DNA of 41,621 nucleotides from Solobacterium sp. (GCA_017543025.1 JAFYGX010000044.1:1-41621); one strand, 5' to 3'. Positions 24,966-32,527 are shown, counted from the first letter of the stretch. Numbers and translations are program-made. Notes: a model not told the origin generated them from the sequence alone.

Positions 24966-25787
24966 ATGAAAAAACTGGCTTCTATCGCTGCTGCGATTGC
25001 AATGGCTGCTTCGCTCGCGGCATGCGTCGGTTCTAAATCATCTTTTGTATCAGAAACAATCGGTGAGGGATCCGGTCTTGTGCTGACAGTTGAAAATGCC
25101 GGCGAAAAAGACTTTATCGGAACCGGAATCATCGTTGAGGAAAACAAAACAGTCCGGGTCTCCCCTTCCTTTACAAGCGGAGGCGTCAAGCTCCGGATCG
25201 TCGGAAATACCAGTGATTCCATTGATGAAGTTCCTGCAATGGACGAATCCGTCACCCCGACAGTGGAATGGGTCTTCGACACAAATTCAACCGGTGACAC
25301 AGATTATGATCTTGAAAAAGGCAGCTACTTCGTATATTTGGAAAGTGTCAAGAAAGGCACTACCGGCACAATGACCGTCACTCAGGTCGATGCCCCCGCT
25401 CCGGCAGAGGCAGCCGGCACTTCTCAGGAAGACGGCCAGAACCCGATCATGAACTTCATCGGAACCTACGCAAGCGGACGCTGCGCAATTCTTGTTGAAG
25501 CAGACGGAATGGAAAATTCACGGTTCACGGTCACCTGGGGCAGCTCCGCATGGGAATCTTCTCAATGGACAATGACCGGTAAACTTGATACGGAAACACT
25601 GACAGTCAATTATACAGACTGCGTGAAAAAAGATCTCAAGTTCAAGGAAGACGGCACTGTGGATGAAGAAACCACAGTCTATGAAGACGGTACCGGAAGC
25701 TTTGTCTTCGACGGCGGCTCCAAGCTCACCTGGAAGGATGAGAAAGAACACGCTGCTGACGATATGACATTTGAATACGCAAACTGA
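24966..25787 (+). CDS. Putative lipoprotein of unknown function
   Basis: The product (273 residues) has a lipoprotein signal with lipobox SLAACV (Cys20). It then has two beta-rich regions. Residues about 30-145 contain a segment resembling extracellular carbohydrate-free beta domains (YDLEKGSYFVYLESV), and about 165-273 contain a second domain (NFIGTYASGRCAILVEADG...WKDEKEHAADDMTFEYAN), separated by a Pro/Ala linker. AGGAGG lies 7-12 bases before the ATG, and a leader hairpin precedes it. The function is unknown. It is monocistronic, with a strong terminator. Confidence 0.7.
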   Translation: MKKLASIAAAIAMAASLAACVGSKSSFVSETIGEGSGLVLTVENAGEKDFIGTGIIVEENKTVRVSPSFTSGGVKLRIVGNTSDSIDEVPAMDESVTPTVEWVFDTNSTGDTDYDLEKGSYFVYLESVKKGTTGTMTVTQVDAPAPAEAAGTSQEDGQNPIMNFIGTYASGRCAILVEADGMENSRFTVTWGSSAWESSQWTMTGKLDTETLTVNYTDCVKKDLKFKEDGTVDEETTVYEDGTGSFVFDGGSKLTWKDEKEHAADDMTFEYAN

Positions 25788-25802
25788 TCTCACAGCAGCC
25801 TG

Positions 25803-25830
25803 ACCGGACGGAATCCCGTCCGGTTTTTTT
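25803..25830 (+). terminator. Terminator of the lipoprotein gene
   Basis: ACCGGACGG pairs with CCGTCCGGT around a 4-base loop and is followed by seven T. Confidence 0.9.
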
Positions 25831-25835
25831 ATACT

Positions 25836-25972
25836 CTTCGCTCCGAAGATACGAAAAGGACTGCTTTCGCAGTCACTTTCGTATTCATCATTTACAAAGG
25901 GGATTTGTATCTGACCGGGAAAGGGAGTCCGATCATTTAACAGAAGAATTTCGCTGTTCTTCTGACATGATC
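25836..25972. other. Cluster of three strong hairpins between convergent genes
   Basis: Hairpin 1 is CTTCG/CGAAG (25836-25848). Hairpin 2 pairs ATACGAAA and GACTGC with GCAGTC and TTTCGTAT (25849-25884), a 14-bp stem with a 2x2 internal loop. Hairpin 3 pairs CAGAAGAA with TTCTTCTG inside GATCAT/ATGATC (25931-25972). None has a proper T run, so ordinary terminator function is not obvious. No other terminator for pyrR is visible. Confidence 0.55.
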
Positions 25973-26033
25973 ATAATAAGAGATAAGCATTTCAGAAATA
26001 TGTCAAAACTGTGTGGAATTATGTGAGGTGTGC

Positions 26034-26570
26034 TTACAGTTCATACAGATCGACCGCGTTTTCTCCGTCTACCTCTTCCAGCTTTACCGCAACCAGTTCA
26101 TTCTTTGCGGTCGGAATATTTTTTCCGACATAATCCGGACGAATCGGAAGCTCCCGATGCCCGCGGTCAATCAGCACCGCAAGCTGGATCGCTTTCGGAC
26201 GTCCATGCGAAAACACCGCTTCAATGGCCGCCCGTACTGTGCGTCCGGTATACAGCACATCATCGACCAGAACCACCGTCACAGACGCCGGATCAGCCGG
26301 AATAAAGCATCCGGTCGCTTTCGGCACATCACTGATCTCCGTCAGATCATCCCGGTACAGCGAAATATCAAGATGTCCGACCGGTACATCCGTACCTTCA
26401 AACTTCAGAATATTATCATGCAGGATGCGGGCCATCGGAATGCCCCGGCGTTTGATGCCAAGAAGACAGATGCCCTCCGCTCCATTGTTTTTCTCGATGA
26501 TCTCATGTGCGATCCGAGCCAGAGAACGTTCCAGCTGAGACCCTTCCATTACACGGGCTTTAAACTTCAT
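26034..26570 (-). CDS. pyrR: PyrR: pyrimidine operon attenuation protein / uracil phosphoribosyltransferase
   Basis: PyrR binds pyr mRNA in the presence of UMP to promote termination, and also has UPRTase activity. The product (178 residues) has the PRPP-binding motif VVLVDDVLYTGRTVRAA (about 101-117), GIKRRGIPMA and ISLYRDDL. Length is normal. No pyr biosynthesis genes or PyrR-binding leader are in the window, so it acts on operons elsewhere. It overlaps the upstream hydrolase gene by 11 bases. Confidence 0.94.
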   Translation of the reverse strand: MKFKARVMEGSQLERSLARIAHEIIEKNNGAEGICLLGIKRRGIPMARILHDNILKFEGTDVPVGHLDISLYRDDLTEISDVPKATGCFIPADPASVTVVLVDDVLYTGRTVRAAIEAVFSHGRPKAIQLAVLIDRGHRELPIRPDYVGKNIPTAKNELVAVKLEEVDGENAVDLYEL

Positions 26571-27237
26571 GACTGCAATTCTCCTGATTCAGCCAGCCGA
26601 GCAGCAGATCGCCGATCTTTCTGCTGTGTACGATATAGCTTCCATGGTTTTCTGCCTGCAGGAACCGAAGTTCCGCATTGGGAATATTCTCCGCAATCCG
26701 TCGCGTTTCCTCTGCATAGATCAGATCATGGTCACCGGCAAGCACCAGCGTACGTGCCTTTATTGCCGCAAGATCACGGGGGTCGAGTTCCGGTTCACTG
26801 TTCATCAGAACAGCCTTCGGATCTCTCAGTATCTCTGCCATGATCCGGATCACGGTCCGCATCGGTTCCATCACTCCATCCGGCGTAAGATTCGCACCGC
26901 TCACAATCAGATCGGTAATACGGCTGCACTTCATGGCCGCAAGCAGTCCGGTAATACCGCCGTCACTGAAGCCGTATACAATCACATCCTGCAGGTCATT
27001 CTGTTCCAGCAGGGCAATCAGATCGTCTGCCATGTCGCTGTAGTGCAGCTCCTGAACCTGATCGCTGCCTCCGTGTCCCCGCGTATCCGGAAGCCATACC
27101 TCATAGGTGCCGGCAAGCAGAGGAGCTGCCTGATCAAAGATCGTATGATCTTCGCCGTTTCCGTGCAGCATTACAAGCGGCCTTCCGGCGCCAAGCCGTT
27201 CATAGCAGATTCTGATTCCACGGATCTCTGCAATCAT
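26560..27237 (-). CDS. Alpha/beta hydrolase
   Basis: The product (225 residues) has the alpha/beta-hydrolase fold landmarks: LVMLHGNGEDH (oxyanion region), the nucleophile elbow YGFSDGG with catalytic Ser, GDHDLI with the acid, and ENHGSYI with the His. It has no signal peptide. The start has GAGGAG 7 bases upstream and a TTCATG-17-TATGAT promoter candidate. Substrate is unknown (probably a small ester or similar). It is co-transcribed with pyrR by an 11-base overlap, a pairing without obvious metabolic logic. Confidence 0.82.
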   Translation of the reverse strand: MIAEIRGIRICYERLGAGRPLVMLHGNGEDHTIFDQAAPLLAGTYEVWLPDTRGHGGSDQVQELHYSDMADDLIALLEQNDLQDVIVYGFSDGGITGLLAAMKCSRITDLIVSGANLTPDGVMEPMRTVIRIMAEILRDPKAVLMNSEPELDPRDLAAIKARTLVLAGDHDLIYAEETRRIAENIPNAELRFLQAENHGSYIVHSRKIGDLLLGWLNQENCSHEV

Positions 27238-27271
27238 ATCAATCTCCTCGTCTGCTTCTTAATCATACCCG

Positions 27272-27293
27272 AAAACAGGTTCTCCATGAACCT
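27272..27293 (-). terminator. Weak terminator after the CpaB-like gene
   Basis: Leftward, AGGTTC/GAACCT with loop ATGGA is followed by GTTTTC. It overlaps the CpaB-like stop codon. The short T run makes it a modest candidate, and the hydrolase promoter -10 (27267-27262) lies immediately after. Confidence 0.4.
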
Positions 27294-28047
27294 ATGATCG
27301 GATTTCTCCATCTTTTTCCGGATTCATCAGTCCTTCCAGATAGGAAATCAGCACCGTACCGGTCTGCAGAACCGCTTCTGCCGATGTGCTGTCATATGTT
27401 CGTACACTTGCGATCAGACGCAGTGACCCGGCTGTCTCGGCAGCCGTAAGATACGGCAGATCCTTCTGCATGACCGCAAGGATCGTAAGATAAGGCGTAC
27501 CGGAAGATTCCGGGTCGTCAAGATCAAGCCCCTTATGATCCTTAATGGCAATCACCCGCACCTGTTCGATCAGACAGCCGCTCACAGACGTACCGTCTCG
27601 GCCAGGGATCGACGCATAGATATCCACCTTCTGTCCCGGCAGAATCGATCCGCCCAGCTTTGCAAGATCTGTCTCCAGTGTATATGCGCTCTGCCCTTCT
27701 TTCAGCTGTGCCGTCGGATTATCCGGAAGATCCTTCTCTTCGGTAAGCATTTCCGCAAAGAACGGAGAGCCGGCAGGAATTCTTCCCTGAATATCCGTAT
27801 ACGTACCGATGATCTTCTCCTTTTCATTAACGGTATAATCCATCAGATAGCTTCCGGGTATCTCCGCTTCCAGCAGGTCTTCCTCCCGTATTTTCGTCCG
27901 CGGCGGAATATCTCTCGCAGCGATCCATGTATGTTTCAGATTCAGCTTCGCTTCTGCCCTGAGGTTTACAGCCGCAACAAACAGCAGCAGGATCACAAGA
28001 GACAGCGCTGCCGCAAGCATGCATTTCAGAATGAGTTCCTTCTTCAT
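27292..28047 (-). CDS. CpaB/RcpC-like protein with SAF domain
   Basis: The product (251 residues) has an N-terminal membrane anchor (about 8-28). An SAF-type domain (about 40-105: WIAARDIPPRTKIREEDLL...GRIPAGSPFF) follows, then a RcpC/CpaB-like domain (about 115-240: KLGGSILPGQKVDIYASIP, LTILAVMQKDLPYLTAAE). CpaB family proteins belong to Flp/Tad pilus assembly, acting at the outer side of the membrane. No other tad or flp gene lies near it in this window. AGGAGG precedes the ATG. The distance to a pilus locus cannot be judged here. Confidence 0.75.
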   Translation of the reverse strand: MKKELILKCMLAAALSLVILLLFVAAVNLRAEAKLNLKHTWIAARDIPPRTKIREEDLLEAEIPGSYLMDYTVNEKEKIIGTYTDIQGRIPAGSPFFAEMLTEEKDLPDNPTAQLKEGQSAYTLETDLAKLGGSILPGQKVDIYASIPGRDGTSVSGCLIEQVRVIAIKDHKGLDLDDPESSGTPYLTILAVMQKDLPYLTAAETAGSLRLIASVRTYDSTSAEAVLQTGTVLISYLEGLMNPEKDGEIRS

Positions 28048-28092
28048 GAAACACCTCCTATGTTTATGTATCCCCGCCCGGCAAATTTCCGC

Positions 28093-28126
28093 AAAAAAAA
28101 CTCTGCAGCGGCACTACTGCAGAGTT
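28093..28126 (-). terminator. Terminator of the rnf operon
   Basis: Leftward, a perfect 10-bp stem AACTCTGCAG/CTGCAGAGTT with an 8-base loop is followed by a run of T (plus-strand A run 28093-28100). It begins 12 bases after the rnfB stop, which argues that the short rnfB ends naturally. Confidence 0.92.
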
Positions 28127-28137
28127 CTGAATGATTT

Positions 28138-28419
28138 TTATTCCGGTTTCGGGTTTTCTGCGAGATACTTTCGGATCGCCTCTTTTGCGTCCGCTTTGGA
28201 CGGCTTGCATTTGTCAATCGATCCGGATCCGTCTGCCAGCGCAGCAGCCATACCCGAGCATCCCGGATAGCCGCAGCCGCCGCAGTTATATCCCGGCAGC
28301 ATAGCGAGCAGTTCTTCTTCTCTGTGATCCGGCTCCACATGGAATACCTTCGACGCAAAGCCAAGCAGCAGGCCGACCACTCCGCCAAGTACCAGCATCA
28401 TCACAATTGCATTAATCAT
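28138..28419 (-). CDS. rnfB: RnfB, short form lacking ferredoxin domains
   Basis: RnfB is the Fe-S subunit of the Rnf complex that normally accepts electrons from ferredoxin. This product is only 93 residues: an N-terminal membrane helix (about 3-22) and one [4Fe-4S] domain with Cys46, Cys49, Cys54 and Cys71 (PGYNCGGCGYPGCSG). Usual RnfB proteins (~200-400 residues) add ferredoxin-type CxxCxxCxxxC domains, which are absent here. The stop is followed within 12 bases by a strong terminator, so this is not an obvious recent frameshift. A strong SD (GAGGAGG) lies inside the preceding small gene, which overlaps by 8 bases. Confidence 0.88.
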   Translation of the reverse strand: MINAIVMMLVLGGVVGLLLGFASKVFHVEPDHREEELLAMLPGYNCGGCGYPGCSGMAAALADGSGSIDKCKPSKADAKEAIRKYLAENPKPE

Positions 28420-28594
28420 GTTCGTGTTCCTCCTCTTTTCTGCGCAGTGTGCAGTCCGTGATTCCGCAGCCGGTGCAATCCGGCTTCAGCTCTTCACAGC
28501 CTTCCGGTACCGGCGTATTCTTATTCATCCGGTACAGAACAACATTAAGGCCAAGGAGTGAAGCGGCAATCAGAATCGCAAACAGAACACTCAT
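28412..28594 (-). CDS. 60-residue membrane protein with four cysteines in the rnf operon
   Basis: The product has one hydrophobic helix (about 2-21) followed by a short hydrophilic part with Cys33, Cys40, Cys43 and Cys48 (spacing CX6CX2CX4C) and an acidic/His end. It overlaps rnfA's stop as TAATG and overlaps rnfB by 8 bases, so it is translated within the operon. The cysteine pattern could bind iron or an Fe-S cluster. A functional parallel is NqrM, a small Cys-containing membrane protein required for maturation of the related Nqr complex, but sequence similarity is not evident. I do not recognise the family. The role is inferred. Confidence 0.7.
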   Translation of the reverse strand: MSVLFAILIAASLLGLNVVLYRMNKNTPVPEGCEELKPDCTGCGITDCTLRRKEEEHEHD

Positions 28595-29166
28595 TAGACA
28601 AGACCTGCAAACGCGGAGAACGCGATTGCCATAATTGCCGCAACGACCAGAGCGATCGGATTGCCTCTCCAGGCTTCCGGCACATCTGCCGACGCAAGCC
28701 GTTCACGGATCGTAGCGAAGATGAGCAGCACCAGCATGAAGCCGGCCGGAACTGCGATCGAATTGACCATCGTTTCAATCAGATTGTAGCCCTGTGTGAT
28801 ATTGTCAAGCGCAACATAGAGAACCGCGCAGTTTGTTGTGATCAGCGGCAGATAGATGCCGAGCGCTTTGTACAGCGAAGGAGAGGTTTTCTTGATGAAC
28901 ATCTCTGTAAACTGAACAAACGCAGCGATCAGCAGGATGAAGCAGATCAGCTTCATATACTCCAGTCCGAGCGGTACCAGTGCGTAATAGTACAGCGCCC
29001 AGGAAAGTACGGAAGCACCGAAGATAACGAAGATAACCGCAATACCCATGCCGATTGCGGAACTCAGCTTTGTCGAAACCCCGAGGAACGGACACATGCC
29101 GATGAATTTCGCAAGAATGACGTTATTAATCAGCATTGCTGAGAGGAATAATGTGACAAGATTCAT
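28594..29166 (-). CDS. rnfA: RnfA, membrane subunit of the Rnf complex
   Basis: RnfA is a six-helix membrane subunit that with RnfE holds an Fe-S site in the membrane and forms part of the ion path. The product (190 residues) has LINNVILAKFIGMCPFLGVS with the conserved Cys24 and ITTNCAVL with the second conserved Cys, both cluster ligands in the family. Length is normal. It lies one base after rnfE's stop and is coupled to the small Cys protein gene by TAATG. Confidence 0.95.
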   Translation of the reverse strand: MNLVTLFLSAMLINNVILAKFIGMCPFLGVSTKLSSAIGMGIAVIFVIFGASVLSWALYYYALVPLGLEYMKLICFILLIAAFVQFTEMFIKKTSPSLYKALGIYLPLITTNCAVLYVALDNITQGYNLIETMVNSIAVPAGFMLVLLIFATIRERLASADVPEAWRGNPIALVVAAIMAIAFSAFAGLV

Positions 29167-29167
29167 C

Positions 29168-29896
29168 TTATGCAGCCTCCTTTACCTTGGCGGCAGATGC
29201 GGCAGTCGCTTTTGCGGCAGCCTTCGCAGCGTCTGCTTTTGCCTTCGCAGCGGCAGCTTCCTTCTTCTCGTCATTCAGCTTGTAGGAAGATACAAGCGCT
29301 GCGAGAATCGCAAATGTCAGGAAGGCGCCGGTCTGTGTTGTGAATACCGGAAGCTCAAAGCCAGCCGGAATGATGCGGAAGCTGAACAGCAGCTGATTGT
29401 TCAGCGGATTGGAGAACTCCAGTACGCCGCTTCCGAGAATCTGACGGATCAGACTCATCGCAAGCAGAGAGAATGTATAGGAGAGTCCCATCATCAGACC
29501 GTCGCGGGCAGACTCGGACACATTGTGCGAGCAGGCATACGCTTCTGCCCGGCCGAGGATAATGCAGTTGACGACAATCAGATCAATGAATGTTCCGAGT
29601 GTGCTGAAGAGTTCCGGCGTATATGCGTGCATCAGCATGCCGACCACCGTTACCAGTGTGGCAATAACGACTATGTAGACCGGAATGTGAATCTCATCCG
29701 GTGTCAGCGGCGCGATCAGCGAGATTACGACATTGGAAATCGTAAGAACAAAGATAACTGCAATGCCCATGCCGATCGCGTTGTTAATGGTTGTAGTGAT
29801 CGCGAGGGTGGAGCAGATACCGAGATACAGCCCGAATACCGGGTTGCTGTAGATCATCTCTGACCAGAAACCGCGTTTCTTTTGTTTTGTACTCAT
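29168..29896 (-). CDS. rnfE: RnfE, membrane subunit of the Rnf complex, with Ala/Lys-rich tail
   Basis: RnfE is the homologous partner of RnfA. The product (242 residues) carries NPVFGLYLGICSTLAITTTINNA and IVVNCIILGRAEAYA, with the conserved cysteines. The start is ATG 29896 because AAGGAGG lies 5-10 bases upstream. The GTG at 29911 lies in the SD. The last ~30 residues are an unusual Ala/Lys-rich segment (about 205-242), predicted helical and absent from typical RnfE. It lies 11 bases after rnfG. Confidence 0.93.
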   Translation of the reverse strand: MSTKQKKRGFWSEMIYSNPVFGLYLGICSTLAITTTINNAIGMGIAVIFVLTISNVVISLIAPLTPDEIHIPVYIVVIATLVTVVGMLMHAYTPELFSTLGTFIDLIVVNCIILGRAEAYACSHNVSESARDGLMMGLSYTFSLLAMSLIRQILGSGVLEFSNPLNNQLLFSFRIIPAGFELPVFTTQTGAFLTFAILAALVSSYKLNDEKKEAAAAKAKADAAKAAAKATAASAAKVKEAA

Positions 29897-29907
29897 AACT
29901 GCCTCCT

Positions 29908-30414
29908 TCACCTTGCATTGAACAGCGCTTTCGCTGCATCAAAGCCTTTCGAAACCGCAGTGGATGTCAGCGTTGCACCAGACAGCAGCGGAGCAGAATC
30001 CGAAGCTGTCAGAGCTTTGATCGATGAGACATATTCATCTTCAAAGCAGCGTTTTCCGAATCCGCTGGTCTCATTTTCTTCGAGTACCTGATAGCCGCCT
30101 ACGGTTCCGTCCTCATTGAACGCCAGCAGGAAGGTAAAGCCGTCTGCGTTGTATCCGACACCGTGAATCTTGTAGATCATTCCCTTGCCTTCTGCGCTGT
30201 ACACGCCCTGAATCATGCCGGAATCATCGGTATAATCCACAGCAGCGAACGACGCGCCGGGATAGATCTTTTCAAGGTTTGCTTTTTCGTTGGCAATTGC
30301 CGCCTCCGCAATGATCGGTGCGGTCAGCGCATTGACGCCTGCCAGAAGCGCACCGCAGACTGCGCAGAGTACGCCGAGCAGAACAACCTTGTATAATGTT
30401 CCCTCTTTATTCAT
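29908..30414 (-). CDS. rnfG: RnfG, FMN-binding subunit of the Rnf complex
   Basis: RnfG is an extracytosolic subunit with FMN linked covalently to Thr by ApbE. The product (168 residues) has an N-terminal membrane helix (about 9-31), a FMN_bind domain and the flavinylation motif SGATLT near 145-150. An AGGAGG SD lies within the end of rnfD, which overlaps it by 8 bases. It provides one of at least four predicted covalent flavins in this operon. Confidence 0.94.
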   Translation of the reverse strand: MNKEGTLYKVVLLGVLCAVCGALLAGVNALTAPIIAEAAIANEKANLEKIYPGASFAAVDYTDDSGMIQGVYSAEGKGMIYKIHGVGYNADGFTFLLAFNEDGTVGGYQVLEENETSGFGKRCFEDEYVSSIKALTASDSAPLLSGATLTSTAVSKGFDAAKALFNAR

Positions 30415-32509
30415 TTCCGACCTCCTGTTCTGCAGCCTTCAGTGCCGCCTGCACCATGGAAGCGATTGATCTTGTGGTAAAGGTAGCGCCGCTTACCAGG
30501 TTGACTTCGCTGTCCAGGCCGACTCCCTCAAACTGCTTCAGAGCTGCTTCACTGACTGCCGCATCGCCGACGCCCGCAGTATCGCCGAATTCCACCAGGC
30601 TTACGCTGGTTACCTTCTTCGTATTCGTATCGACAACCACCATGACGGAGTTGCGTTTGTAATCGCCTTCTGCGTTAGTCACAAGACCGAAGCCCTTGGC
30701 TGTGCAGCTGTAGCGGATCACGCCGTTTTCTTCCGAATCCATTGTGCATTCCGGCTTGTTCGCATTGAAGTTATAGCTCATCGCAAGTGCATCGCCGTAT
30801 TTCACATCGGCAGCTGCAGTGCTGTTGGCAGGTTTTTCAGAAGGTTCCGTCTTCTGATCTGCCGCTGCTGTTTCTGCAGGTTCCGCTTTCGTTTCTGCTT
30901 CCGCTGTTTCAGCAGGAGCTGCCGCTCCGGAGTCCGCCGTACCGATCTGGTCCGCACCGGTTTCTGCAGCCTTCAGTGCCGCCTGCACCATGGAAGCGAT
31001 TGATCTTGTGGTAAAGGTAGCGCCGCTTACCAGGTTGACTTCGCTGTCCAGGCCGACGCCCTCAAACTGCTTCAGAGCCGCTTCGCTGACTGCCGTATCG
31101 CCGACGCCCGCAGTATCGCCGAATTCCACCAGGCTTACGCTGGTTACCTTCTTCGTATTCGTATCGACAACCACCATGACGGAGTTGCGTTTGTAATCGC
31201 CTTCTGCATTAGTCACAAGACCGAAGCCCTTGGCTGTGCAGCTGTAGCGGATTACGCCGTTTTCTTCCGAATCCATTGTGCATTCCGGCTTGTTCGCGTT
31301 GAAGTTATAGCTCATCGCAAGTGCATCGCCGTATTTCACATCGGCAGAGGCTGCGCTTTCCGCCGGCTTCTCTGTGGCCGAAGCTGCCGCCGCAGGAGCT
31401 GCCGGAGCTGATGAAGGAGCCGCAGAAGCAGAAGCCGTTTCTGCTTTCGGCTTTACGGTTGTTCCGACTAACAGCGTCAGCGCAACACAGCAGACACTGC
31501 CGACCAGAACATTGCGTTCGAATTTCTTCGCATCCTTGATCTGGTTGCCGTCAAACAGCTTGTCGATCGCAGGCGTAAGCATGTTCATAAGCAGAATCGC
31601 AAACAGTACGCCGTCAGAGAAGTTTGCCTTGTCACGGATAATCAGTGTCAGCGAAGCGCAGCCGACCGCCCAGAGAATTCTTCCGGGGATCGAAACCGGT
31701 GTCGTGACCGGATCGGTTGCCATGAATACGCCGCCAAACAGAACGCCGCCGGCGAGTACGGAGAACACCGCATAACCGAGTCCTGCACCGTGCATCAGAC
31801 CGATGATGAGCGCTTCAATAAATACGGTTCCGACATAGAAGACCGGAGTCTGCCAGTCGATATCGCTCTGCCAGATCAGGAAGATGCCGCAGATGATGAT
31901 CAGCAGCGCACAGGTGCTTCCGATCGTACTGGCATACTGGCCGAGGAACATCTTGCCAAGGCCGCCGAACTTTGCGGCAAAGGAGGCAAACTGTGCATTC
32001 GGAATCATCCATCCGGCAGCGCTGGCGACCTGGGTCGGAGTTGCGCCGGTTGTGAAATCCGTATTGTAGGTAGCAGCGAAGTTGCCCATGATGATGGCTT
32101 CTCCGAAGGCTGCCGGGTTGAAGATATTCTGACCGAATCCGCCGAATACGAGCTTTCCGAAGAATACCGCGATTACAGTGGCTGCTGCCATCGCATAGTA
32201 GGAAGTATCGATCCGCGAGATCAGAACAAGGATCAGGGCTGTGATGCAGGAATACGACGACAGCATTTCCTTTTTCAGATCTGCTTTCTTCGTAAACTTG
32301 AAGAAGAGTGCATCTGTCGCAAGTGCAGCGATCACCGCATCGCAGGCTAACAGAACAACACGCAGACCATACTGCGGGCCGAACGCTGCGCAGTAGTAGA
32401 TCACCGCATAGAACAGCACCGCAAGCAGGCACAGCGCAAGATCGGTCATGATCCCGGTTGTTGTCTTTTCATTGCGATAGTTCGGTGAGGGATTAAATGT
32501 TAATTTCAT
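30407..32509 (-). CDS. rnfD: RnfD fused to two tandem FMN-binding domains
   Basis: Residues 1-325 are a normal RnfD: membrane helices, with the covalent FMN motif TGAT (154-157, Thr157 expected to carry FMN) and VTTPVSIPGR. The protein then continues to 700 residues. An additional membrane helix (about 332-351) leads to an Ala/Pro linker (about 355-388), a FMN_bind domain (about 391-515; SGATFT at 495-500), an Ala/Glu-rich linker, and a second FMN_bind domain (about 569-693; SGATFT at 673-678). The extra helix would put both domains outside the membrane, where ApbE works. Usual RnfD proteins have ~310-350 residues. The domains are 98% identical as DNA. rnfC is 18 bases upstream and rnfG overlaps. 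Confidence 0.93.
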   Translation of the reverse strand: MKLTFNPSPNYRNEKTTTGIMTDLALCLLAVLFYAVIYYCAAFGPQYGLRVVLLACDAVIAALATDALFFKFTKKADLKKEMLSSYSCITALILVLISRIDTSYYAMAAATVIAVFFGKLVFGGFGQNIFNPAAFGEAIIMGNFAATYNTDFTTGATPTQVASAAGWMIPNAQFASFAAKFGGLGKMFLGQYASTIGSTCALLIIICGIFLIWQSDIDWQTPVFYVGTVFIEALIIGLMHGAGLGYAVFSVLAGGVLFGGVFMATDPVTTPVSIPGRILWAVGCASLTLIIRDKANFSDGVLFAILLMNMLTPAIDKLFDGNQIKDAKKFERNVLVGSVCCVALTLLVGTTVKPKAETASASAAPSSAPAAPAAAASATEKPAESAASADVKYGDALAMSYNFNANKPECTMDSEENGVIRYSCTAKGFGLVTNAEGDYKRNSVMVVVDTNTKKVTSVSLVEFGDTAGVGDTAVSEAALKQFEGVGLDSEVNLVSGATFTTRSIASMVQAALKAAETGADQIGTADSGAAAPAETAEAETKAEPAETAAADQKTEPSEKPANSTAAADVKYGDALAMSYNFNANKPECTMDSEENGVIRYSCTAKGFGLVTNAEGDYKRNSVMVVVDTNTKKVTSVSLVEFGDTAGVGDAAVSEAALKQFEGVGLDSEVNLVSGATFTTRSIASMVQAALKAAEQEVGNE
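30428..30813 (-). repeat. Tandem duplicate copy B in rnfD (C-terminal FMN_bind domain)
   Basis: This 386-base stretch matches 30962-31347 (offset exactly 534 bases) with only 7 differences that I counted by eye. Six are silent and one changes Ala to Thr. It encodes the C-terminal FMN_bind domain. Confidence 0.95.
30962..31347 (-). repeat. Tandem duplicate copy A in rnfD (first FMN_bind domain)
   Basis: This is the partner of copy B. The two are separated by a 148-base low-complexity linker (30814-30961) encoding an Ala/Glu/Thr-rich spacer. The high identity suggests recent duplication or ongoing gene conversion. Confidence 0.95.
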
Positions 32510-32527
32510 GATATGCTCTTCCCTCCC

